From: Desulfosporosinus fructosivorans
GTDB taxonomy: Bacteria > Bacillota > Desulfitobacteriia > Desulfitobacteriales > Desulfitobacteriaceae
Length of the DNA stretch: 64,000 nucleotides
Direction: 5' to 3'
NCBI RefSeq assembly: GCF_004766045.1
Contig: NZ_SPQQ01000002.1
Location: 496,001-560,000 of the forward strand
The translations under genes and the position numbers were made by a program. Numbering within the stretch: the first letter of the stretch is position 1; each line of letters starts with the position of its first letter. Below the pieces are notes generated by a model. It worked only from the letters and a program-made list of their open reading frames with translations. It was not told where the DNA came from and searched no databases. Shown piece after piece: positions 45,330 to 54,458 of this stretch.

Positions 45330-46313
45330 TTATTTAATTGTTCCAGATTTTTTTAGGATTTCAATGTACTGATCAACATTTTCCTTGGTAACAAGTGGAT
45401 TACCGATATCTGTATCAATCTTCTTTTCTGCACCAGTTAAGAGCTTATTACTTGCATCTAGCATTTTTTCAGCAAGTTCATTAGCATTTTGTAAACAGGT
45501 AGAAGTCATTCTACCTTCTTTGATGAGGAGTAACGCTTCTGCAGTTCCGTCGACACCATAAGCAAGCATTTGGGAATATTTCGAATTGCCCTTTACGACT
45601 TCAAGTGCTCCGGCAGCCATGTTATCATTCATGGCAATAACAGCGTCAATTTTATCATTAGCTTGAACCCAGTCTTCCATATACTTCATAGCTTCATCTT
45701 TGTTCCAGTTAGCAATTTGCTCTCCAACAATTTTAACATCAGGGCGTTTGTCAAAGAACTCTTTCTGCCAGCTCGCACGTCTTTCGTCGGCATGGAAGTT
45801 ACCGGAAGGTCCTTTTAAAACAACTACTTTGGCATTCTGTGGAATTTGTGTTAAAGCTGCCCGCGCATTAACCGCTGCTTGCTCATATGGTTGAGCATCT
45901 ACTGAAGATGCACCTTCAATACCAGAAATACGTGCGTTAGTTGTGATAGCAAAGATACCTGCTTTAACAACCTTTTCTACATAAGGCCTTTGAGATTCCC
46001 CACTATTTGGTTGTACGATTACCAGGTCAAATTTGTTAGTAATGGCATTCTCGATCATGGAGTTTTCTTTATCATCGTTCGCTTGTCCGTCGAAAACTTC
46101 AAGCGTAATGTTTGAATACTTCTTTGCTTCCTCTTTCACTGAATTGGCCAACCAAGCCGCAAAAGAATCGGATTGGGCTCGTGCGATATAAGCAACCTTG
46201 TATGTTTTAGCCGTGTCACTCTGAGCAGGTGTTGTTGGCTTACTTGTTGAACATCCAGCTAATAAACCTATTACTAGTAACATTGAAACAACTTTTAACA
46301 CTTTTTTCTTCAT
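45330..46313 (-). CDS. sugar ABC transporter substrate-binding lipoprotein
   Basis: A 327-residue periplasmic-binding-protein-1-like (RbsB type) lipoprotein; signal peptide with LLAGC lipobox. ARAQSDSFAAWLANSVKEEA and AVIAMNDNMAAGALEVVKG are typical of the family. ATG 46313 is preferred to 46325 because the AAGG site is directly adjacent to the earlier one. It would bind the polyol imported by the RbsA/RbsC-like proteins encoded upstream. Being third in the transcript is unusual for a binding protein. Confidence 0.9.
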   Translation of the reverse strand: MKKKVLKVVSMLLVIGLLAGCSTSKPTTPAQSDTAKTYKVAYIARAQSDSFAAWLANSVKEEAKKYSNITLEVFDGQANDDKENSMIENAITNKFDLVIVQPNSGESQRPYVEKVVKAGIFAITTNARISGIEGASSVDAQPYEQAAVNARAALTQIPQNAKVVVLKGPSGNFHADERRASWQKEFFDKRPDVKIVGEQIANWNKDEAMKYMEDWVQANDKIDAVIAMNDNMAAGALEVVKGNSKYSQMLAYGVDGTAEALLLIKEGRMTSTCLQNANELAEKMLDASNKLLTGAEKKIDTDIGNPLVTKENVDQYIEILKKSGTIK

Positions 46314-46442
46314 TCTTTTATCCATCCTTCTCTCTAGTTGTAGTTTCTATTTCTTAACAGCAAGGCTTTTAATGTAGTAGGGAAAAAGACTTCATTAACA
46401 GATTTAAATTTTTCACTTCATTAATAAGCCTTATCTGATGTT

Positions 46443-47435
46443 TTATTTTTTCTCGGTTCCCTTTTCTTCGATTCTGCCTAACATGCTGTTTGCTCTGCGG
46501 TTCCTTGATCGAATATCGTAGATTACCGCAAGTGCGATAATTGTACCTCGAACTATTTGCTGCATATAGGAATCCACATTGTTTAGGTTCATAATATTGT
46601 CCAAAAACCCTACAATGAACGCACCAGCAAGAGTACCTCCCACAGTGCCAACACCGCCAGAGAAGCTCGTTCCACCAATAATAGCTGCTGTTAAAGCCGT
46701 AAATTCATAATTGATAGCACCATTGGGAAGACCGGCATTGACACGAGACATAAATAGAACACCAGCAATCCCTACAAAAATACCATTGATGATAAAGGCA
46801 GTATATTTAACCTTGTTAACGTTGATCCCTGAGGCAATAGACGCTTCCTCATTGCCCCCAACAGCATATAGAGCACGCCCAAACCGGGTATGATTCAACA
46901 AATACCACGTCAGAATTGCAATGGCTATTAGGAAAATAATAGGAATTGGAATCACCCCGATTGATCCCTGTCCTAACTCAACAAAATTCCCCAACTGCAG
47001 GATATTCTGTCCTTTTGTGAATAGGAGCGCTACACCACGAGCTACTGTAAGCATTGCCAGTGTAGCAATAAAAGGCGGAGCTTTGAAAGTACTAATCATC
47101 AAGGCATTGATTACATTACATATGATTCCAGTCACAATACCTACAGTGATTGCTATTAACAGAGACCCAGTCGCTTTATAAGCAGATACAGCAAATACTC
47201 CCGCAAGTGCCAGGACAGACCCCGATGACAAGTCCAGCATCCCACTGATGATAAGCATCGTCGCGCCCAGTGCCAAAATAGTAGTGACTGACAACTGCCT
47301 TGAAATGTTCGTCAAGTTATTGACCGAGAGAAAGTTAGGATTTGACAGCGAACAAACAATAAATAATCCTATCAAAATCAAATAAATGCTATATTTCTTT
47401 TTTACAGTATGCCAAAAATCATTTCTTATCTTCAT
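46443..47435 (-). CDS. sugar ABC transporter permease (RbsC-like)
   Basis: A 330-residue branched-chain-type permease with about 8-10 spans. ILALGATMLIISGMLDLSSG (about 54-73) and ALTAAIIGGTSFSGGVGTVG (about 238-257) are RbsC family hallmarks. ATG follows GGGGTGAAC, and the gene is 1 bp from the ATPase stop, indicating tight coupling. Confidence 0.92.
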   Translation of the reverse strand: MKIRNDFWHTVKKKYSIYLILIGLFIVCSLSNPNFLSVNNLTNISRQLSVTTILALGATMLIISGMLDLSSGSVLALAGVFAVSAYKATGSLLIAITVGIVTGIICNVINALMISTFKAPPFIATLAMLTVARGVALLFTKGQNILQLGNFVELGQGSIGVIPIPIIFLIAIAILTWYLLNHTRFGRALYAVGGNEEASIASGINVNKVKYTAFIINGIFVGIAGVLFMSRVNAGLPNGAINYEFTALTAAIIGGTSFSGGVGTVGGTLAGAFIVGFLDNIMNLNNVDSYMQQIVRGTIIALAVIYDIRSRNRRANSMLGRIEEKGTEKK

Positions 47436-47436
47436 T

Positions 47437-48948
47437 TTAGTTCACCCCATCAGACGTTAAAGTTCCAGTAGCGTACCTCATAATGAGTTCTTGAGAAAAA
47501 TCCTCTCGATTTATCTCCCCTGTAATAGTCCCTTTGGCCATGACATAAATCCTGTCACACATGCCAATTACCTCAGGGAGTTCAGAAGAAACGATGATAA
47601 CAACTTTACCTTCTTTAGCCATATCCGTAATGAGCTTATAAATTTCTAATTTGGCACCTACGTCAATTCCTCGAGTAGGTTCATCCAAAATTAGGATATC
47701 CGGATTCCTGATCATCCATTTAGCGAGAACTACCTTTTGCTGATTACCCCCGCTCAAAGATGCGATAGGTGTATCAATTGTTGGCGTTTTAATTCTCATT
47801 TTATTAAGAATATCTGAGACAAGTTTCTTCTCAACTTTATTGTGGTTCCTGAATCCATAAAAAACGCTTTGCAAGTAAGATATGGTTGTATTTTCCTTGA
47901 CGGATCGCATAGGAATGATACCGTATCTTCTTCTATCTTCTGAAAGCATTACCATACCATGATCAATACTCTGGCGAACATTTTTAATAGTAACTTCTTT
48001 ACCTTTAATTTTCACAACGCCGGATGTTTTAGCATCGAGACCAAAGAGAGAACGCATAACCTCGGTTCGTCCAGCACCCATTAATCCTGCAAAGCCTAAG
48101 ATTTCCCCTTTTCGGACATGGAAATTAATATTATGAAACACATTAGTGCTATTAAAGTTTTCAACCTGAAGCATATCTTCCCCGATATCAATTTGTTCTT
48201 TTGGAAATGTCGTAGTAAGTTTGCGTCCCACCATCAGGGCGATAACCGTTTCGATGTCCAATTCTTCTTTAGGGTGACTTTCTACAACCGTTCCATCTCT
48301 TAACACCGTGATCTCATCAGCTATCTGAAAAACTTCATCTAATTTATGTGATATATAGATGATGCTTACTCCTCTAGCTTTTAGCTCTCTTATCTTAACG
48401 AATAGTTTTTCTACTTCCTTATGAGTGATCGCCGAGGTCGGTTCATCCATGATGATGATATCCGACTTGTAAGAAATAGCTTTAATAATTTCCAACATTT
48501 GAATATCCGATATCGTTAGATCCTTGAGTGGTGTCGTCGGAGAATAAGGTAAATTTTCTGCCGCTAACAGGTCTTCAGTGCGTTGTCTAACCTCCTTCCA
48601 TTTGACTCTACCAAACCTATTTACAGGAAGATTCCCTAGGAAAATATTCTCTTCTACCGTCATCTCTGGAACATAACTCATCTCTTGAAAAATCATGGAT
48701 ATCCCTAAGTTTCTCGCTTGGATAGGATTATTAATTTTCACAGGTTTTTCGTCAATGTAGATCTGACCACTATCCGGTTGATAAATTCCATTAATGATTT
48801 TCATTAAAGTTGATTTCCCTGCCCCATTTTCTCCGCACAATACATGGACAGAACCTTTTTTAACGACAAAATCAATTTTATCTAGAGCTTTAACCCCTGG
48901 AAATAGCTTCTCGATCTGCACTACTCTTAACTTAATTTGTTCTTTCAT
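47437..48948 (-). CDS. sugar ABC transporter ATP-binding protein (RbsA-like)
   Basis: A 503-residue duplicated ATPase: Walker A GENGAGKSTL (N-half), degenerate GLMGAGRTEVMRSL in the C-half, and signature LSGGNQQKVVLAKW in the second half; the first half has LTISDIQMLEI. This pattern is normal for RbsA/XylG. ATG follows GGGGAAG. First gene of the operon with a good promoter upstream. Confidence 0.92.
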   Translation of the reverse strand: MKEQIKLRVVQIEKLFPGVKALDKIDFVVKKGSVHVLCGENGAGKSTLMKIINGIYQPDSGQIYIDEKPVKINNPIQARNLGISMIFQEMSYVPEMTVEENIFLGNLPVNRFGRVKWKEVRQRTEDLLAAENLPYSPTTPLKDLTISDIQMLEIIKAISYKSDIIIMDEPTSAITHKEVEKLFVKIRELKARGVSIIYISHKLDEVFQIADEITVLRDGTVVESHPKEELDIETVIALMVGRKLTTTFPKEQIDIGEDMLQVENFNSTNVFHNINFHVRKGEILGFAGLMGAGRTEVMRSLFGLDAKTSGVVKIKGKEVTIKNVRQSIDHGMVMLSEDRRRYGIIPMRSVKENTTISYLQSVFYGFRNHNKVEKKLVSDILNKMRIKTPTIDTPIASLSGGNQQKVVLAKWMIRNPDILILDEPTRGIDVGAKLEIYKLITDMAKEGKVVIIVSSELPEVIGMCDRIYVMAKGTITGEINREDFSQELIMRYATGTLTSDGVN

Positions 48949-49117
48949 ACTCTTCCCCCATGAGATTATTTGTTTAATAGTTTCTCATGCTGATTCTGAA
49001 ATTAGAATAGAATCTCACATTATAGATTCCCTCATATTTTTCCTTCTAACCTTTGGTAAAAAATAAACTTAATTTTAAGTGATTTATATAACACTTTTGT
49101 AAATATGATTTAATAAG

Positions 49118-49161
49118 ATTATAACGCTTTTTCAGTTTATGTCAACGAATATAAATTGACA
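49118..49161 (-). promoter_or_regulatory. promoter and possible operator of polyol operon
   Basis: TTGACA (49145-49140) and TATAAT (49123-49118), spacer 16, on the minus strand. The -35 is one arm of an inverted repeat TGTCAA/TTGACA (49140-49161), a plausible site for the ROK repressor encoded just upstream. The leader to 48948 contains nothing else obvious. Confidence 0.7.
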
Positions 49162-49216
49162 ATATAACCTATTTTTTTGCTATGATTTAAGGAGTTTATA
49201 GTTGTTAAACGCGAAA

Positions 49217-49261
49217 ATATCATCTTGCCTGAATTACTAAAATATCCAGTAAAGATGATAT
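49217..49261 (-). terminator. terminator after ROK gene
   Basis: ATATCATCTT and AAGATGATAT arms with a 25-nt loop; on the minus strand TTTTCG follows. It separates the ROK gene transcript from the operon. Confidence 0.6.
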
Positions 49262-49292
49262 CGTAATTTAGAATGGGTATTAGAATGATAAA

Positions 49293-50414
49293 CTAAATAT
49301 TATTAATAAAGCTTTCGATATGCTGTAGCGCTGCTCCCACAGCTGTAGCCTCTAGCTTATATTTACAGACATGCAAATAACTTCCATCAATCTCGAATGA
49401 ATTTTTGCTTGAAACTAATTTTCTTAAATCCTCAAGGTATTCATCCATATAGGCTCCAGCATATCCACCTAGAATAACATTGCAATCATAGAGCATTCTT
49501 AAATTATTAATAATGACGACTAAATGAGTGAGATATTCTTCCCAAAGAGCTTGTTGTGGTCCACTATTCGATCTCAAAAGTCTAAAGAAATCAGCAATAT
49601 TCCCGTTTGTACTATCTGATAAATTTTTTGCTGAGCAATAGACATCAACACAACCTTTTTGCCCACAGTAACAAGTGCGACCGTCGGGAACAATTGTCAT
49701 ATGTCCAAACTCGCCACTGCGTTGATTTTGCCCTGAATAGATATTTTTACCAATGATAATAGATCCACCGACACTATTATTAAGTGAAAGATATACCACA
49801 TTTTGTATGTCATCTTCATTCCAAAGTTCCGCAAATCCAGCTGCATTAGCATCGTTACTTAAAATGCAAGGATACGGTATAAATTCAGAAAAATCCTTAA
49901 CGCTCCCCCCTTTAAAATCAATAACTGTGGCATAATTTACCGTTTGTTTATCAGCTGATAGAATGGCAGGCAAGGCAATCCCAACCCCTAAAATTTTGCT
50001 ACTTTCTATTGTGCATTCATCAACAAACTGCTTTACTAAGTCACCAACTCCTGAAAAATACTCTTTGGAGTTAACAAAGGGAAACTGCTTTCGTACGTTA
50101 TTAATCACCTTTCCGCTTAAATCAATTAATACCATTCCTACGTGATTTCGTGTAATATCTAATCCGACAGCATATTTCAGACTATTATAGGTAATCGCCT
50201 TTGCCTTTCTACCTCCCGTAGATTCAAATAAGCCGGTCTCAATAATCAAATCTCTTTCTTGTAGTTCTTTAAGATTTTGTGTAACGGTAGGTAAACTCAT
50301 ATTTAACGTTTGAGCTATTTCTTGTATAGATATAGGATCATGTTTATATAGAAATTTATAGATAGTATTTCGATTGATTTTTCTCACTTCGATGCTATTC
50401 ACTCTATTAATCAA
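49293..50414 (-). CDS. ROK-family transcriptional repressor (XylR/NagC type)
   Basis: A 373-residue protein with an N-terminal winged HTH (about 12-60, SIQEIAQTLNMSLPTVTQNL) and a ROK sugar-binding domain. The conserved zinc-type motif appears as CYCGQKGCVDVYCSA (about 248-262) and GEFGHMTIVPDGRTC precedes it. The glucokinase catalytic aspartate region NDANAAGF is present, but as a repressor it likely only binds sugar. TTG 50414 follows GGTGATTGG. It lies upstream of the polyol operon, same strand, and should repress it until xylose/xylitol-type inducer binds. Confidence 0.9.
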   Translation of the reverse strand: MINRVNSIEVRKINRNTIYKFLYKHDPISIQEIAQTLNMSLPTVTQNLKELQERDLIIETGLFESTGGRKAKAITYNSLKYAVGLDITRNHVGMVLIDLSGKVINNVRKQFPFVNSKEYFSGVGDLVKQFVDECTIESSKILGVGIALPAILSADKQTVNYATVIDFKGGSVKDFSEFIPYPCILSNDANAAGFAELWNEDDIQNVVYLSLNNSVGGSIIIGKNIYSGQNQRSGEFGHMTIVPDGRTCYCGQKGCVDVYCSAKNLSDSTNGNIADFFRLLRSNSGPQQALWEEYLTHLVVIINNLRMLYDCNVILGGYAGAYMDEYLEDLRKLVSSKNSFEIDGSYLHVCKYKLEATAVGAALQHIESFINNI

Positions 50415-50519
50415 TTATCCAATCACCGACTTTCATAAATGTCTTTTCGTAATGTCATTTATATTATTATATTTCGTCTGATTTTGCAATCATCGTCTAG
50501 CGGTTGAATCTGGCACATA

Positions 50520-50551
50520 AGAAAAACCGCTCCTCATGGTGCGGTTTTTCT
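50520..50551. terminator. bidirectional terminator after GNAT-YoaP gene
   Basis: AGAAAAACCGC (50520-50530) and GCGGTTTTTCT (50541-50551), 10-nt loop; a T5 run on either strand. It lies three bp beyond the GNAT gene end. Confidence 0.9.
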
Positions 50552-50553
50552 GT

Positions 50554-51306
50554 TTACATTTTTTCTAACATTTTCTTTAAGTATCCTTCATTGAGTAGAT
50601 GTACTGTCTTAAATTCCCCATTATAAAACACAGCCCAATTGTTAAATACACACGGAACATTCTTCGCCTTTTCAAGAGTATCAATCTTTACTGTGTTTAT
50701 ATTAACTCCATTAGCATCGCAATATGTTTCTATCTGCTCAATACAATTAGGAATATACGGGCATTGTAATCCATAATAAACCGTCAACTCTTTCGAGTCG
50801 ATCGCTTGTTTTTTAGCACTTTCTTTAAATCTTGGACTGATCCCATCAAAAGAAAGTCCTAACAGCTCAAATTCTTTACCGATCCTATCGACCACCTCGA
50901 AACCATGCTTCTTCAGAAACTTTTTATCCGATAAAAACGGCATTTTCTTGATCGAGCTAATCACACAAACTCCAGATTTCTTTTTATCTTTTGCTTCATC
51001 AATACAATATTGTAACAATTCCGTACCATAGCCCTTGCCTTTAAAACTTCCCGATACCCACAAGCAATAGATGTAAAGATAGTTAGCCGCTTCAACTGGA
51101 ACCCAAGCTGTTTCTAGCGGAGCATATTCGATAAATACTTTCCCCTTCTGATTTAGCTTTCTGAAAACATGCCCCTCTTTTATTCTTGCTTGTAGCCACT
51201 CTTTTTTAACATCTACACCCACTTGATGTTTTTTATCGACAATAGCACAACAAAGATGTTCGTTTTCGATGTTTTCTAATGTCACATTGATAAACTGTTC
51301 TTGCAT
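50554..51306 (-). CDS. GNAT N-acetyltransferase with YoaP-like C-terminal domain
   Basis: A 250-residue protein. The GNAT domain covers about 1-140, with acetyl-CoA loop GSFKGKGYGTELLQYC (about 92-107). The C-terminal part (about 170-250) matches YoaP-like, a thioredoxin-like region seen here as YGLQCPYIPNC with a CxxxxxC spacing and VPCVFNNWAVFYNGEF. Substrate unknown. ATG is behind GGAGG at about 9 nt. Single-gene unit between two terminators. Confidence 0.82.
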   Translation of the reverse strand: MQEQFINVTLENIENEHLCCAIVDKKHQVGVDVKKEWLQARIKEGHVFRKLNQKGKVFIEYAPLETAWVPVEAANYLYIYCLWVSGSFKGKGYGTELLQYCIDEAKDKKKSGVCVISSIKKMPFLSDKKFLKKHGFEVVDRIGKEFELLGLSFDGISPRFKESAKKQAIDSKELTVYYGLQCPYIPNCIEQIETYCDANGVNINTVKIDTLEKAKNVPCVFNNWAVFYNGEFKTVHLLNEGYLKKMLEKM

Positions 51307-51397
51307 ATTAATCCTCCGTTCACAACTCCCATTTATGTACTCATTCTACTAATATATTCTTATCTTATCATCGCCATAAATGATAGTAAATCTTCTA

Positions 51398-51426
51398 TTC
51401 GTGAATCCTCGTAGAGGATTCACGAA
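51398..51426. terminator. 13-bp perfect hairpin
   Basis: TTCGTGAATCCTC (51398-51410) and GAGGATTCACGAA (51414-51426), loop GTA. It lies between the GNAT gene start and the PepSY gene terminator, has no long U-tract and may be a second terminator or repeat. Confidence 0.5.
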
Positions 51427-51476
51427 CCATATTAATTTAGAACATAGCCTATATGAATATTAGTTAAAATATAAAT

Positions 51477-51507
51477 CCCCCATTTTCACATGATGGTGAA
51501 ATGGGGG
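51477..51507 (-). terminator. terminator of efflux/two-component operon
   Basis: CCCCCATTTTCAC and GTGAAATGGGGG pair with one bulge; the minus strand then reads ATTTATATTTTAACTAA. 25 bp past the PepSY gene end. Confidence 0.75.
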
Positions 51508-51531
51508 AAAGGTCCTTGACAATATATCGGA

Positions 51532-52200
51532 TTAGCCGACTGCGTCCGCTGCCGACAGGATTTTAACGATTTCACCTGATGGCGATTTTATGGTAATGTG
51601 ATACGTTCCGATTTCGGAAAAATCGTCTTGGTTTGTCGGATATAATGTTATACTCCACTCTGGCTGGTCAGGATTCACAACGTTAAAGGCTGAGTCAATC
51701 GAAAATCTGGCCAGGGTTTCATTCGTTAGCGCGTATTTTTCCACAACGGCATTCTTGGCGATTTTGACTGCTTCTGCTTCAGCCAAATCATTTTCTGACG
51801 GCGTTCCGTCAACAAATATGGGCTTAATGTTTTTAAACTTTAAATCATAGCCGCTTTCTGCTAATTTCTTGGAAAAGCTTTCTCTTTCCTCTTCGGTCAT
51901 AGAAAGAAGGTATTTCTTATATTCAATTCCCGTCATTTCTTCAACCTTTTTAAACTCATCCAAATCTATTGTCGTTTTTTGGGCACTCAATACAGTTTGA
52001 CCTTTTGAATCGATTAAGACTATGGGCGATGGTTTAGCTTCCACCTGAACAGGAACCCCATCTGTCTCAATAACTGGCACATTTTGATTCGTATCCGCCG
52101 CAATAACCTTGGGTACCAAATAACCGTTGCCTATAACGGCCCCCGCACCAATTGCCAATGTTGCGGCGCAAGCTAAAATCATCTTTTGCCCTTTTTTCAT
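51532..52200 (-). CDS. exported PepSY-like protein
   Basis: A 222-residue protein with an N-terminal signal or anchor segment (about 8-30) and a mostly soluble body; the last 75 residues resemble a PepSY-type fold (AVKIAKNAVVEKY, WSITLYPTN, GTYHITIKSPSGEIVKI). PepSY domains often inhibit or chaperone secreted proteases. ATG 52200 follows GAGGAG; the TTG 52218 is too close to that site. Last gene of the operon after the histidine kinase, so it may modulate kinase sensing or envelope stress. Confidence 0.7.
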   Translation of the reverse strand: MKKGQKMILACAATLAIGAGAVIGNGYLVPKVIAADTNQNVPVIETDGVPVQVEAKPSPIVLIDSKGQTVLSAQKTTIDLDEFKKVEEMTGIEYKKYLLSMTEEERESFSKKLAESGYDLKFKNIKPIFVDGTPSENDLAEAEAVKIAKNAVVEKYALTNETLARFSIDSAFNVVNPDQPEWSITLYPTNQDDFSEIGTYHITIKSPSGEIVKILSAADAVG

Positions 52201-52260
52201 GAATCGTTCACTCCTCAATCTTTATTATGTAAGCTTTCTTACACGCTTAGCATAGACTTT

Positions 52261-53691
52261 TCATATTTCAGAATTATCATCAGATTGTAAAAGAGTTGTA
52301 AATTTGATCTCCACCTTTGTACCCATCTCGGGTTTAGACGACATGTTCATTTCGGCATGGTGTAAATCGCAAATCTGCTTGCTTAAAGCCAAACCCAACC
52401 CAGCGCCCCCATTAACCCTCGACCTTGATTTATCCACTCGATAGAAGGGCTCAAGAACCTTTCCCAGCTCCCCTTCTTTCATTCCAATACCGTTATCGGC
52501 AATGGAAAGAATCAATTCGTTTTCGTCACCATAGGTTTTCACTTCGATTTCACCGCCGACCGGCAACGCTCTAACGGCGTTTTCCATGATGTTTAAGATA
52601 AGGGATTCCAACAAGTCTTTATCACCCTGTAATTCCGTTCTTTGCAGATCCTTCTTGATATGGATTTTCTTTTTCTCGATATTTTGGGACAACGTCTGCT
52701 CTATGTTTTCTAATATCTCCTGGAAATTGACGGTTTCAAACTTAATATTCCCGTTGTTGAGACATGCTAAATCCATCAGCTTAGCGGTCATATTTTTCAT
52801 TCTTTCGCTTTGTTGAATAATATAATCTAGGGCCTTTACGCTCTCTTCTGGGCTGCAATTGGCGCATTTCAGAAATTCGCCGTAGCCCATTATGGCAGTG
52901 ATGGGTGTTCTCATTTCGTGGGCTAGATTGTTAATAAACCTTTGGCGTTCCTCAGTTAAATCGAAGAGCTTTTGAATATGAACTTCTACAGAATCAGCCA
53001 TGGCGTTAAAGTTATGGGCAAATTCGCCAATTTCATCCCTGCTCTTTACCTCAACGCGTTTTTGATAATGACCATTAGCAATCTCTTCAGCAGTTTTATT
53101 CAGTTTCCGTATGGGCCTTGTCAGCTTTAACAACATTCCTATGATAAGGACAGAAAGAAATAATGAAACGATAATACTGATCATAACAGCGTACCTGATC
53201 ATTTCATGTTTATAATCCGTCAAATCCTGTATATCCTTAATGTATACAAATTTCAAATTAGAATAGGGCTCGTCAAGGTAGCCCGTCACAAACAAATAGG
53301 AAACGTTGTCTATCACTCTGGCTACCGTGCTTTTCTCGTCAGGATCAATATTCAGTTCCGGTCGTTCATCCGATGCTTGATTAAAATTGGAATAGACAAG
53401 GGTGTCATCTCGATAAAGCTCCATATAGATGTTTTGATTTTTATAATAGTCCCCATAAGGATTTATGTACATTTTTAAGTTGTCCGGGTTTAACTCTGTA
53501 TATAGATCGGAAATATCAGAAATTCTGTCATACAGGGATTTTTGGATGATATACCGCTCATTTTGAGCTGTGGCATACACATTCCCCGTGTTTAGAGTAT
53601 AGCTTTTTTGCACCAGAAGATATGTCGCTACATCAAAGCCTATCAAAAATACAATGATGATGCAGAGAAAGGCTTTTTGCCAAAACTTCAT
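52261..53691 (-). CDS. sensor histidine kinase
   Basis: A 476-residue membrane kinase: spans at about 8-28 and 165-188 with an extracytoplasmic loop of 135 residues, HAMP (about 190-240), H-box HEMRTPITAIMGY (about 258-270), N-box NIMENAVRAL and G-box GGAGLGLALSKQI. The start ATGA overlaps the response regulator stop. It should phosphorylate that OmpR-type regulator in response to an envelope or peptide signal handled by the ABC exporter. Confidence 0.92.
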   Translation of the reverse strand: MKFWQKAFLCIIIVFLIGFDVATYLLVQKSYTLNTGNVYATAQNERYIIQKSLYDRISDISDLYTELNPDNLKMYINPYGDYYKNQNIYMELYRDDTLVYSNFNQASDERPELNIDPDEKSTVARVIDNVSYLFVTGYLDEPYSNLKFVYIKDIQDLTDYKHEMIRYAVMISIIVSLFLSVLIIGMLLKLTRPIRKLNKTAEEIANGHYQKRVEVKSRDEIGEFAHNFNAMADSVEVHIQKLFDLTEERQRFINNLAHEMRTPITAIMGYGEFLKCANCSPEESVKALDYIIQQSERMKNMTAKLMDLACLNNGNIKFETVNFQEILENIEQTLSQNIEKKKIHIKKDLQRTELQGDKDLLESLILNIMENAVRALPVGGEIEVKTYGDENELILSIADNGIGMKEGELGKVLEPFYRVDKSRSRVNGGAGLGLALSKQICDLHHAEMNMSSKPEMGTKVEIKFTTLLQSDDNSEI

Positions 53692-54347
53692 CTTGGCACC
53701 TCCAGCCTGTATCCCACTTTGAATACAGTTTTGATCCGGTCCTCCAAATGAAGCTTCTTCCTAAGCTTTTGCACATGAACGTCAATGGTTCGAGTTTCTC
53801 CCATGTAATCAAAACCCCAGACCAATTCCAATAGCTTGTCTCTGGAAAGAGCAATATTTTTATTCCGAATCAAAATCTCCAGAAGCATAAATTCCTTTGT
53901 GGTTAACTCTACTTGTTCGTTGTTCAGTAAAACAAGGTGCTCGTCAAAACGAACTTCCAAATTGTCCAACTCAAAACCATGGCCACTGGCTTTATATCGT
54001 TTCAAAACCGTCTCAATTCTTGTCAGCAATTCAATGGTCGCAAAGGGCTTCACCATATAGTCGTCCGCACCCAGCTTAAGTCCCGTGATTTTATCCGCTA
54101 ATTCCTCCTTGGCCGTCAGAAAAATCACAGGAATCCCAAGTGGTCCAATTTCCTTCATCAACTCGAAGCCGTCTCTCCCCGGCAACATAACATCTAATAT
54201 AATCAAATCTGGCCTTTGTTCCTCAATGTTGACCATTACCTCATTGCCGTCACTGACATGTAAACCGTTATGTCCCACTAATCTCAAATTCATTAGTATC
54301 AAATCCGCAATTGCAGTTTCATCTTCGACAACCAATATATTAGCCAT
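53688..54347 (-). CDS. OmpR-family response regulator
   Basis: A 219-residue regulator: receiver domain with VVEDE, phospho-acceptor Asp in IILDVMLPGRDG (about residue 51-62) and LTAKEE/KPFATIELL; winged-helix DNA-binding domain about 125-219 (TRTIDVHVQKLRKKL). It overlaps the kinase gene by 4 bp, so coupled translation. Probable target is the promoter before the ABC ATPase gene. Confidence 0.93.
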   Translation of the reverse strand: MANILVVEDETAIADLILMNLRLVGHNGLHVSDGNEVMVNIEEQRPDLIILDVMLPGRDGFELMKEIGPLGIPVIFLTAKEELADKITGLKLGADDYMVKPFATIELLTRIETVLKRYKASGHGFELDNLEVRFDEHLVLLNNEQVELTTKEFMLLEILIRNKNIALSRDKLLELVWGFDYMGETRTIDVHVQKLRKKLHLEDRIKTVFKVGYRLEVPR

Positions 54348-54458
54348 TATTTCACCACTCTCTACATCATTTTAACAAAAAACAAGGATAAAGATGTAAG
54401 GGAGTTGTAAAAACGAGAGGATTTTGCGGTGTCATTAATACCCATCCACTTCTTGGGT